DNA of 64,000 nucleotides, from positions 682,001 to 746,000 of the forward strand of contig SNVD02002538.1 in assembly GCA_013180625.2 (NCBI GenBank), in the 5' to 3' direction. Below, piece after piece: positions 23,701 to 34,502 of this stretch. The notes under the pieces were generated by a model. It was not told the origin of the DNA. It worked only from the letters and a program-made list of their open reading frames with translations, and did no database searches. The position numbers and the translations under genes were made by a program. This DNA comes from Boswellia sacra (Eukaryota; Streptophyta; Magnoliopsida; Sapindales; Burseraceae). The first letter of the stretch is position 1. The number at the start of each line of letters is the position of its first letter.

Positions 23701-26700
23701 AATTTAGTCACATGTTGGATGAGTTGATTCTGTCTAGGTCATGCTATAGTTCTTTAATCCTCTCAATATTCAACTATGGTTAATCCTCTCAATTTTTATC
23801 GTATCTTGCTAAATATTTTCCTCCTTATAGGTTTCGGAATTGATGATCGATGATTCTGCAACTGTAAATGGGGTTAGTTTCACAACTAAATGCTCTCAAT
23901 GAAGTGGGTTTTGAAGTTTGGATTGAACTAATTGAGTATTGTTGCATGGCGAATTTTATTAAGGTACTGTTAGCTGATGGTACAAAGGTGCATTCTTCAA
24001 TAGTTTTATCGAACGCAACCCCTTATAAAACTTTTATGGTAAAATTTTATCCCTGCGAATTCAATCTGTTTTCAAGTGGCTTGTTAACAAAAGTAGGATT
24101 CATCTTGTGTGTTAATCTTAAATTGCTATTATTAGTGTATTTCAGTAGTGGTCATGGGATATGCTTTCTGACACAGGATTTGGTGCCTAATAATGTTCTT
24201 CCCTGTGATTTCATCCTTTCTGTTAAGCACTCCGACTACAGCTCTGTAAGTTCCCTTTTTACCTTTAATTTTATACAGTTTAATCAATATGCCATTTCTT
24301 TGTTGTCAGTTATTCTGCCATATTTCCAACAATATGGAGTATCAAGGTATTATTTATATATGCATAGAAGGTTAATATAAAAAAAAAAAGTTTTATGACA
24401 TGCAACTCTGTGATAGTTGAAAAGGTCCTTCAAAAGGCAATAGTTGCATTGTTAGTTTCCTATTGAGGAATCTTTGTACTCAGGTTTATTTTATGTAGAA
24501 ACTGGATATGAATAATGCTCATAAAAAATTTTGTTTGCAACAAAAGGGATGTATCTGCTTGTCATTTGTTCCAAACTATATGGTTCTTGTGCTCAATAAA
24601 AACTGGAATGTACCATTAAAATAGGCGTCTATGGTTGTTGACTCCTTAAACCTTATAGATGATGTTTTTTAGTTTCCATCTCTATAATAAATTTATGTTT
24701 AGAAAAGTTAGAATTAATTCGTGAAATGTGCTAGCTGTGTTCTAATTTATTGCAATTTTCTTGAAATTATACGGTACTTTCAAGGCATATGGCCTTATGG
24801 GTTCTAGCTCTGTAACACCACTCTGAGGGGCTGTGGAGTAAAAATTAAAAATTCTAGGATTTCTTTCCCAGTGTGAAACTTACCTTCTATGTATGTGGCT
24901 GTGCACTGGAACAGGCAACTACCAAAATAAACTTAGCTGTCAATAAACTACCCCAGTTTCAGTGTTGCAAGTTAAGTTATCCGGATGCAGGTCCTCAGCA
25001 TGTGGGTACCATTCATATTGGTTCTGAGAGGTATGCTTTTATTTCAGGATTTTTTGTTCCCCAAAACTATATGTTTTCTAAGGTATCTGATTTTATTTTA
25101 TGATAAGGTTAACTTATATGCGGTGGGGCAATTGACAACCTTAACTACATTGTTGGAAGCGAAAACCTTATTGGAAAGAATAGTAACTCTGACTCTGTGT
25201 TTAAAGCATCAGCTAAGTTTCTGCTACTCATTTTGATTAGGCTATGTATATATGACCCTTAAATATTTCGGTGGAAAGAAAAAAGAATGTAGATAATAAT
25301 AATGCTCCATAGATGCACATGTAAAATCTGCTTTTCTTTTAGCTTCTATAGTTTGTTTCAGTTATAGTTTTTGCAATTCAACTGAATAAAAGACTGCATC
25401 TAGTGGACAAGGAGGATGTAAAGCCAGATAACACTTCGCACTTGACTCGAGAATTCAAGGAGTCTGATTTCAATCATGTTGCTATAATGACTGTTATTGC
25501 AGTAAGGCTGTTATACATGAAGCTAAATGGATTAAATTGCCTTAAAATCTAACATGTTGCTCCACTATGCACAAGCTTTTATGGTCATTTATGGTTCATT
25601 ATCTATTGCAAAGTCGCATAGGAACTGTATTTTGGTCAGCTTGATGAACAGAGTAGCCAAGAAAAGAATACCTTCGAAAGGTTCACAAAAAGTTTTAAAT
25701 TTCATTTAGCACCTTAACCTCATTTAAATCATTCAATTTAAAGACTATCAATACCATCTTAAGATGTGGTTTCTCTTTTTTAAGCATGGAGGAGATTGAC
25801 ATAGCCTGTCAAGAGGCCATCAATGGAGTTCCATCAAGAAGGCCAGTTATTGAAATGACAATTCCTTCTGTACTGGACAAGACTATTTCTCCACCAGGTA
25901 TCCAAACTTTGCTTTCGATGCCTGTGAATGTTTTAAGAGGTTTTTATCTTGACCTTCTATGTATTTTATCATGTAAGAGCTTACACATTTACCAAGAATT
26001 ATCATCATTCATCTAATATTTTCTTCCAGTGATTTTTTGCATTATGTGCAAAATTAATTACTCTACTAAACTGTGAAATTTATGAAGTCTCATCTATTTG
26101 TTTGTAGGAAATCATGTTATTAACTTGTTTATTCAATACACACCTTATAATCCATCGGATGGTAACTGGACTGATCCTGCTTATAGAGTGAGTAGAATTT
26201 AGATATTGTAGTACGTTTAATTCCAATTCCAATCTTTTAGTATGTTAACAGATTTCCCCATGTATTATTTGATTATAATTCTTATTTTTTGTTAGCGGTT
26301 AGCGGCTATAGCATTCCGACATTAATCACACTTGATGGGGTACTGATTACTGTGTCTGTGACTAATCCTGTGAGAAATACCCATAAATATCATTTGTAGG
26401 AATCATTTGCCAAGAGGTGTTTCACCTTGATTGATGAATATGGCCCAGGCTTTAGCTCTTCAATTATCGGCTATGACATGCTGACACCACCGGATCTTGA
26501 AAGGGAAATTGGCCTGACAGGTACTTGAGAGCTGCAACTATTGAGATACTGGATCAAAACATTCAGGCATTTGAATTAATCTTACATTTAGGTTGGTTCC
26601 TAATATTTGAAAAATTATTCACAGGAGGAAATATCTTCCATGGTGCTATGGGATTGGATTCTCTTTTCCTCATGAGGCCCGTAAAAGGATGGTAATTCTA

Positions 26701-26956
26701 AGAACGTACCATAGAACTGATTCCAATTCATACCTCTATTTTTATAGCTTGCTCAATTGTTTACTGCATCTTTCTTCTCTTCTGCCCATTTTAATGCCAT
26801 TTAACGATTTTTCGTCCAACGTACAGGTCAAATTATAGGACTCCACTCCAAGGACTATACTTGTGCGGTAGTGGGACACATCCCGGAGGTGGTGTGATGG
26901 GTGCACCTGGACGTAATGCAGCGCGCATGGTTCTTCAAGATTTGAAGGACGATTGA
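20800..26956 (+). CDS. PYROXD2-like FAD-dependent oxidoreductase, 564 aa
   Basis: Sixteen exons, all GT-AG with closing phases: 20800-21059, 21166-21327, 21602-21781, 21897-21954, 22465-22515, 22749-22831, 23340-23427, 23831-23872, 23964-24038, 24177-24245, 24915-25030, 25785-25897, 26108-26187, 26400-26520, 26625-26691, 26827-26956. The N-terminus [11 protein letters not shown] looks like a mitochondrial presequence. The dinucleotide fold follows, with GGGHNG at residues 28-33 and an acidic end of strand two at E51. The C-terminus has the second FAD contact, [24 protein letters not shown]. This is the phytoene-desaturase-like NAD(P)/FAD family typified by animal PYROXD2 (about 580 aa). Its substrate is not established. 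A broken inverted copy lies at 32287-37215. Confidence 0.93.
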
Positions 26957-27924
26957 ATTGATTTCAGTAAGTTGCAGCTCTGCCTCTGCTGCTAATACCA
27001 TGTTCTCTATGTATCTTCGATCAGCACATTTATGATGTCAACTCCCTTAATTACCACCCTGTATTGCATGACAGACATCTTTTGCGTTCAATTTTTTACC
27101 AAAATCAGAAATTTAAAGAATGATTGGGCAGAGAGAAACGTGACCCTTCAAGGTGGTCTGGATGTCCATTCAACATCTCTGCACCTTCTTGATAAGCGGG
27201 TTTTACAGACTCTAAAGTAGCTTGTTACCATTCAGAGGCGAAATCGAACAAAATACGTTATAAAGTCACTGCCCACCCGCTTCAATTAAAACAGATTAAT
27301 AGATCCAAATAAAGGCAAATTTCTTTCCCATAGCTAGAGCTGGAAATAAAACATAAAACATCTTATACCAGAAATAAATTATAAATTGTTCAAAGAAAAG
27401 AAAGGAAACGCTTTTCCAATATCTGACCTCACAAATGATAACCATCACTGGAAGCCTTTCAATCTCATGCTTCCATTGGTAAATCCATTGCTATACATTT
27501 GACAGAACAACCTTCAAAAGATTGCATGCAGGATGAAACGAATCAAATCCATAACACATTGGACAATAGGTGGTAATGTGTAAACGGTCGCATTATACAA
27601 TAACAAGCATATTGCTCCACAAACAATTCACTCTATAATACACAAACCTTCACCCATCATCAATCAACTTCATCTGGCAACCAATAACCACGGAGCCAAA
27701 GCCGTCTTTATCATGCTCAAGTCTTTTTTGATGGAAGCCATCAATAAAACCAATTTCTGTGGTCAAACAAGTAAAGATTCACCAAAATTTTAACACTGAT
27801 AATTGGCATAGCTTAACTAAATTCACATGTTACCCTGTTAAACAGGATAAAAAATGGCTGCGGAGTGTGATAGCATTTCAAATCTGCTGATGTTGACCAT
27901 CTCAAAGCTTCTTTGCACCAAATG

Positions 27925-28050
27925 CTACCGGCCTCGCCAACTAGAAACTGATTTTGGAACAAGTGTAATAGCATTTGAGGCATTTTCCAACCTGCATAAT
28001 GCATAAGTCTATCTGAGATCACACACACACACACACATACACACGCACAC

Positions 28051-28126
<76 letters not shown>

Positions 28127-29884
28127 TGATATTTCTTCAACAGCTCTCATAACTTCTGCTGAACTTGTTTCCAGCACTTGACCTCCAAAAATGATCTCAG
28201 CCAGAATGTTATGCAGCTGTAGACAAGTTAAGGTAAAATATTATGGAGATATTTGCCAGCACATACTTTTGATGGATTATACGTTATCAAATGAACAACA
28301 TGGAGGAAAAGAATAAAGAGGAAACGACATGAAGCTAATTATACAGTCACGATGACACAGAATAGTGTGCATGAGCTGCCATGTACTGGCAATCTTTAGC
28401 TAGCGCATAGAAACCAACAATCTTTTAGGTCTAAGAGTGAATTATCCATTTTAATAGCTTTTACTCTGGATGTTCAATGTAACTTGTGAAAAAATTCATC
28501 AAATTGTTGGAAAAACTTAACAATGAAAATTTTGACACACAAAGTGACTAAGCAATTAAGCAAGTGTTTCATGATAGTAGATCTAAGAAGCAAACTTGCA
28601 GTGGAATCATCCAGCAGAGCCCTAGCAGCACACACGGTTTCATTAGCTTATCCAGTAATTTTAGCCCATTTTTCAACTAAATGTCCCAAAAGTACAAATG
28701 GCAAAGCTAGCTTCCACCTTTTGACACAGCATAGTGCACATTATGTACGATTAAAAATAAAAATTCTGTATTTGACCCATAATCAAAATTCCACATTCCT
28801 CAAATAGGCATTTTCTACAAGAAGAAAATTAGAGGAATGCTCAACCTTACTGTAATTGTACACAATGTCAAGCTCGCATACATTTTTGAAGCATCTGTCC
28901 AAAGTCTCTACAAAAACTGCAGGCATAACAGTTCAAATAAAACAAAGTAGGAAAGAAAAAAAAAAAATTAAAGGATTAGTATTCACAATCAATCAGCTAT
29001 TTACAGTAAGATTCAAGCTCATTATATGCATAGAGAACATCAAAAATGACTCTAGTCTACCGAACTAACAAGTTCTTTGTTCCATCACCCTAGTAAAACG
29101 ATAACCTACGTGAAGAATTCTTTAGCTAGATTGGTGATAAAGTTTCTAAAGATTTCACAAAATTCACTTCCTAAGCCAATAATCAACAGAACCTCTACCT
29201 CTCTTTCATCTTTAAAATTCCAATCAGATTTATACAGCAAATGAAAATTTTTCAACTATCATAACTTGATGGAGGCATTGCATTACATAAAAGAGCAATC
29301 ATAAAACCTTGCAATCGGTAAAATTAATTTCAGAAGGTACCTTGTATGAGATCAAGCATAGCTAGCTCATTTTCAGAACCGTCAAAAACGAACACAAAGT
29401 AAAGAGTTGCGTAGTGCTTATAAACAAGGCGGGAATCCTGCCACCAATTAAAAAAAAATTACACTAAATAAATAGCTTCACAACAGCGAATCCATCTAAC
29501 ATTAAAAGGACGAATCATCGTTACAAAATTTACAGTGAAGAAAATACCGGGCCGAAAATTGAATCAGCCTCAATGAAATTGCTCACATTCTCAGCTCTAC
29601 TGCACAAAACTGTATAAACTCAAATTAAAACAGAAGACCGAAAACAGAATTATGATGATGAAGGCCCGAGAGAGAGTGAGAAACCTGTATAGACTCTGCG
29701 TATTAGCTCCTGTTGTTTCTCCACTGGCTGGAATCACGAAATTTGGTTATCGTATAAGGTGAATAGATTTAGCTAATTGATATCGGAAATGTAATTGTTG
29801 AGTAGAGAAAGATACCTGAAATTCATAAAATTTGACAAGACGAGGCTTGCCCTGCGTGTTCATCACCATCACCGATTTTATCAT
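27925..29884 (-). CDS. AP-3 complex sigma subunit, 166 aa
   Basis: Seven exons on the minus strand: 29884-29816, 29727-29685, 29609-29548, 29437-29341, 28916-28846, 28216-28125 and 27991-27925. The product begins MIKSVMVMNTQGKPRL and continues with PVEKQQELIRRVYTVLCSRAENVSNF, GPDSRLVYKHYATLYFVFV and DRCFKNVCELDIVYNYSK. That is the clathrin-adaptor small-chain fold over about residues 1-145, and the whole length is exactly that of AP-3 sigma. AP-3 sorts cargo from the Golgi/endosome to the vacuole, and in plants acts in vacuole biogenesis and protein storage. The tail ends SVSSWRGR. Exon 3 starts at 29609: an AG eight bases further in looks like an acceptor but breaks the frame. The gene is convergent with the PYROXD2-like gene. 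Confidence 0.95.
28019..28123. repeat. Compound microsatellite (AC)n(AT)n(AG)n
   Basis: An (AC)n tract runs straight into (AT)n and then (AG)n, about 105 bp in all. It occupies most of the last intron of the AP-3 sigma gene and stops one base short of exon 6 (28125), next to the 5' splice site GTCTCT. It should be highly polymorphic between individuals. Confidence 0.95.
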
Positions 29885-31152
29885 TTTTCTCCAATCACGC
29901 TTTCTGCCAAGCAAGTGATCTAGATGGTAATATATACCAGCTCTTACTCGATGTCTATATCATTTTGGAATTTCATTTTCGTCCCCTTATTTTTTATGAA
30001 ATTCTGTTTTAGTCTTCGAAGATGGGACACAAAACAATCGATTCGGTTGGCTGGGTGGGCCGGGTTGAATCCGGTTGAAATTGCTTTAGCCGAGTTTCGT
30101 CGTTTACTGCATATTTATACCTTGAAAGAAAAGACGACATCCTAATTTATATATCAAAATTTGAATGATTTAAAATGTAAGTTTGAGGTTTATAACATTC
30201 TTATTCTTGAATCTGAATTTCTGATTGTAATTTGTGTTGATATAAAATATTTAAATTACTAATTTTATTTAAAATCTAATTTTTATAAAAGAATTTTCAA
30301 CTTTTATCAAATTTTATAGAAATTACTAATGTAGAGACTTTAAAAATTATCCAAATTATCATTCATATCTTGAAAATCTAGTAGAGGTCTCTAATATAGA
30401 GAAAATTTTTGATACATTTGTTAGACATACAACATATTAATAACAAAATTAATCACGCATGTTTAAAGTGACATCTTATAATTAATAGACTCGTATAAAA
30501 CAACTATAGCCAACATTTCTCTTCTAACAGAATATAAAACAAAATATTAATGTTATATTTCACTCTTTTATGTATCGAGTAATGAACAATAGGATGTTAA
30601 TAAGACTTATGGCATTTAAAATTATTCTTATTAAATAATCATACAATAATACAAAATTTGTAATTTATATATAATCTAAATTTTATATCCTGATGTAGTA
30701 GTCTACATGACAAAATTCTATAAAACTTCTCTTATTTTTAAATTCTTACTATATAGATTATCACATCTAATAAATTTTTATCATATAAATTATTATTATC
30801 AAATTATAGATTTTCGGTTACCACGTAGATGTTAAGTCTGACACTACTATAATTGTATTACCTTTAACATCAGGTTTGTATTCTAATAAATATTAAATAA
30901 TCGTGACTATTTAAGTATCCGGTTAAATTAAATTCCTTATTGGCTTTTGGTTGGCCAAGTAAATTAGTTTAAGTAAACACTGATCAACAAAAGCTCCCGT
31001 GTGGGGGCATACGAGGAAATTCATCTAAACCAATATTGTTTTGACACAAGCCCTAACGGCAGGAGCGAACTACAAAAAGGGAAGAAAGGAAAACGAGAGC
31101 TGGCGACTTCGACGGCGCATTCCATGTCATAACATCCAAGGAAAGGCTTTAG
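29885..31152. other. Shared upstream region of AP-3 sigma and the methyltransferase gene
   Basis: Two divergent genes start at either end, so this 1.27-kb stretch should hold both promoters. It is AT-rich, with no coding frame and no clear TATA box placed at either end. Confidence 0.5.
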
Positions 31153-31968
31153 ATGGCCACCCACAACGACGACCAAGACGACGGCGACGACATCAATCCC
31201 GTCAAAATGTTGTTTAGCCCAAATGAGCAACACGAAAACCATCAGGATACTTCATCCAAACAAGAGGAGCAGCTACAAGAGTATTCAATCCCTTCAATTA
31301 AGTCAACTTTCGTCATACGCCAGCTCCCCTCTCAAGGCCTTTCCTTCAAGCTCTGGCCAGCAGCAACCACCCTCGTCAACCTCCTGGACCAATACCGCAG
31401 CCACCCTAGCAAATCTCCTCTTACCCCCATTTTGTCCGCCACTCAAGATCATCAGCGCCAGCTCAGCATCCTGGAGATGGGTTCTGGCACTGGGCTTGTT
31501 GGGATGGCTGCAGCTGCAATCCTTGGAGCTAACGTCACCGTCACTGACCTCCCACACGTCATCCCAAACCTCCAATTTAACGTTGACGCCAACTCCACTT
31601 TGTTGTCCCTCCAAGGTGGGACCGTCCGTGCGGCACCGCTCAGGTGGGGGCAGGCTGATGACGTGGACGTCATTGGGCGAGATTTTGATTTCATATTGGC
31701 CTCTGACGTGGTCTACCATGATCACCTTTATGAACCTCTACTCGAAACGCTGCGTTTGTTACTGAATTCAGGTGAAGAGAAGAGGAAAATGATGTTTGTT
31801 ATGGCTCATTTGAGGAGGTGGAAGAAGGACTCGGTGTTTTTCAAGAAGGCGAAGAAGCTGTTTGATGTTGTAACGATACACGTGGATCGTCCGTGTGATG
31901 GGGCCAGGATCGGTGTGGTTGTTTACACTTTTGCTGGGAAGAAAACGAGATCCCAAGGATCAATGTAG
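31153..31968 (+). CDS. METTL21-type (Methyltransf_16) lysine methyltransferase, 271 aa
   Basis: An intronless frame from the ATG at 31153 to TAG at 31968. The N-terminus is acidic and probably disordered (about 1-45). Next come KLWPAA (about 66-71), the SAM-binding motif ILEMGSGTGLVG (106-117), the acidic TDLP at 131-134 and the motif DFILASDVVYH (about 179-189), which is diagnostic of the METTL21/eEF1A and chaperone lysine methyltransferase group. Such enzymes methylate lysines of non-histone proteins in the cytosol. The specific target cannot be told from sequence. Several overlapping frames on other strands are shadows of this gene. Confidence 0.9.
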   Translation: MATHNDDQDDGDDINPVKMLFSPNEQHENHQDTSSKQEEQLQEYSIPSIKSTFVIRQLPSQGLSFKLWPAATTLVNLLDQYRSHPSKSPLTPILSATQDHQRQLSILEMGSGTGLVGMAAAAILGANVTVTDLPHVIPNLQFNVDANSTLLSLQGGTVRAAPLRWGQADDVDVIGRDFDFILASDVVYHDHLYEPLLETLRLLLNSGEEKRKMMFVMAHLRRWKKDSVFFKKAKKLFDVVTIHVDRPCDGARIGVVVYTFAGKKTRSQGSM

Positions 31969-32286
31969 TAAAAACCCAATCTAATTTCGCTTCATTTCTA
32001 CGACTTTGCATTTCTTATCACACATATTGTACATATCTTAACTGATGAATAATCGGGGACAAACTTGATCGGTTAAAAATTTTTAACTACTCAAACAAGT
32101 ACGAACTTGGTCCTCACTTACAATCTAAAAGTCGTGCAATCCACAATTGATTCAGTTGCATATATCATGGCAACAAGTAAGAGACACTCTGTAAAGTATA
32201 ATATTGCTGCCTATCTGCAGAAACTTGGCTGGTTATTTTTGAATTGTTGCTTTGTTTAAATAAGTTTACATGCAATATCAATTTTA

Positions 32287-32535
32287 GGTTTCAGAATTGA
32301 TGATCAAGGACTGTGGCATGGTAATTGGGCGTTAGTTTCACCACCCAAAGTCCCTCACTGAAGTTGATTTTGAAGTAATTATATACTTTTGCATGGCTAA
32401 TTTTGTTAGGTACTGTTCGCCCATGGTACAGGTGCATTCTTCAATAATTTATCTAACGCAAACCCATATAAACTTTCATGCTAAAAGTTTCTCCTGTTAA
32501 TTCAATCTATTATTTTCAAGTAGCTTGTCAGTTGA
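32287..32535 (+). pseudogene. Inverted fragment of the PYROXD2-like copy (exons 8-9)
   Basis: This segment aligns with 23830-24100 of the intact gene, covering exon 8, the intron and exon 9. Landmarks are GAATTGATGATC, GTTAGTTTCAC, TTTTGCATGGC, GGTGCATTCTTCAATA and ATCTAACGCAA. Small deletions disrupt the frame. It is in plus orientation, opposite to the rest of the pseudogene at 32606-37215, and the minus-strand copy lacks these same exons. An internal inversion explains both observations. Confidence 0.85.
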
Positions 32536-32760
32536 CAACAGCAGGGCACGTCTATGTAATTCAAGGTTCATTCATCTAATGTTAACATCAGCTATTACAT
32601 CCACCTTAACGAAATTGCTTCTTAACATCTTGGAGAACCAGAATTGCAGCATTACGACTAGGTGCACCCATTTCGCTGCCTCTGGGATGCAATCCACTCC
32701 CACGTATATATAGCCGTCTTACTGGAGTCCTATACTCTTGATCTATAATTATAAGTAAAT

Positions 32761-32833
32761 AAAAGTTAGAATTGGATCGACATAACTCGAAAACAATAAA
32801 AGTTAGAATTGGATTGAGATATAACTCGAAAAC
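32761..32833. repeat. Tandem duplication of a 35-bp unit
   Basis: Two near-identical copies share AAAAGTTAGAATTGGAT and ATAACTCGAAAAC, placed between the exon 15 and exon 16 copies of the pseudogene. This is local post-duplication decay. Confidence 0.85.
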
Positions 32834-34418
32834 CAGATTGTATGGGATCATCTGAAAGGTTAAGCATTACCATCATTTAATAGGCAGCATCAAGAAAAGT
32901 GAATCCAAACCCATAGGACCATGAAAAATACTTCCCCCTGTAATGTATATTCAAGATTTAGTAAATTTAACACTGGAAGGATAGAAAATTATCAATTATT
33001 TTTTTATTTATTTGGTTCTGTATATACCCAGGCCCAAAAAAGCGAGGAGGTTCGGCTGAAAAAACTAAAAGATATTTATGATTCAAATTACCACTATACA
33101 TTACATGAGGCTGCAGCTGAGTGAGAATACCAGTTAGACCAAATTCTCTTTCAAGATCTGGTGGAGTCAGCATGTCATAACCATTGATCTGAATATGACC
33201 TAATTGTTAAAAGAGGTATTTGAAAAAAAATAAAATATATTATTTACACTCAACCACTTCCCAAATTGACCAAATTAATACAAGCAAGGCTCTTTCATCA
33301 TCATGAAATGAAACCTTAGATAAAGTTCTTTCATCCAGACAAATAAAACGTACAAGTACTCCTACAAAATCTTATGAAATTTTTTTAATATCTCCCTAGT
33401 TTTTATTCACCACCCATTATGTTTTCTTATTGATATTTGTTATTTACCCTAAAACTGTTCTGTAGGAATCTTAAGTTCAATGATAAGAAAGATATTGTTA
33501 TGAGATTAATTACTATAATCTAATAAATTAAAATTCTATTTCTTCTATTCTGAGCGCTCATCTAAAGCAAATAAGAAGCAACCTACCTGTCTTCAAGAAG
33601 GTTTCTAAAGCTTTTTTTAATTCTTAATGTGGGCTTTTAAGTCCATTGCAACCCTCCTTTGTTTGAACAGGAAACATAGCCATAACGTCCTTCCGTGAGT
33701 TCTTTTTTTTTTTTTTTTTCCCCCGAGTCTCAGTCCTCTGTTGTATTGTTGAATTGAAAGCAAGATTGACTGCAAACTCACTCAGGGGTTATAGGTTTTC
33801 TAATTGTTTCTTGCCCTACCATTTCCTTTGCCTAGATCGAAAGGGGAATCGTGGTCTCGTCACCCGATTACCTCTATAGCCTCTTGATCAATGGCTGCTC
33901 AAATAAACACCTTGAGTTTGAATCAATCCTGGAGCTTGCTTTCTAAAGTCTTTAAATGTAGGAGTTGTATGATCAAGTGAAGATGAAAGAGCCTGGAAAT
34001 TGTTTTTCTTAATTTGAATCGAGTATAAGTGATGTGTATTGTTTTTATCTTAAAGTCTTCATTAGCCGTTAGATCATATTTAAATGAATCGTAGTTGGTT
34101 GTCTAAATTTAAGTGAAAAATTTAAGCCCAAATAGCCTCACATATATATAAACTCACATATATGAGTTGTAGTCAGAGTACTTAATGGCACGAAGAAAAA
34201 CAACAGGAAGAACACCGTAAGACATCCATTCCTGCACCATGAAAAGCAACATGAAGCATGTTTATCTTTCATTGTGATAACATTTTGTACAACACAGAAA
34301 AATAAACTTCTTGCCGTGAGAGTTACAAGGGGTTGCATTTGATAAAACTATTGAAGAATGCATATGTGTCTCATCAACCAGCAACACTTACCTGACAGTT
34401 TTATTAAACAATTGAGAT

Positions 34419-34502
34419 CAACTTAGTTGAGGCAATCCAAAAGTGAACTGACCCCTTGCACAACTTAGTTGAGGCAATCCAAAAGTGAACTGACCCCGTG
34501 CG
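34419..34502. repeat. Tandem duplication of a 42-bp unit
   Basis: Units at 34419-34460 and 34461-34502 are almost identical (CAACTTAGTTGAGGCAATCC...GAACTGACCCC). They lie in the pseudogene between the exon 7 and exon 10 copies, where exons 8-9 should be, so the duplication may mark the scar of the inversion. Confidence 0.9.

Noticed and set aside
31223..31765. 180-aa plus-strand and 140-aa minus-strand frames
   Set aside because: Both are shadows of the intronless methyltransferase gene, whose frame contains the SAM-binding motifs.
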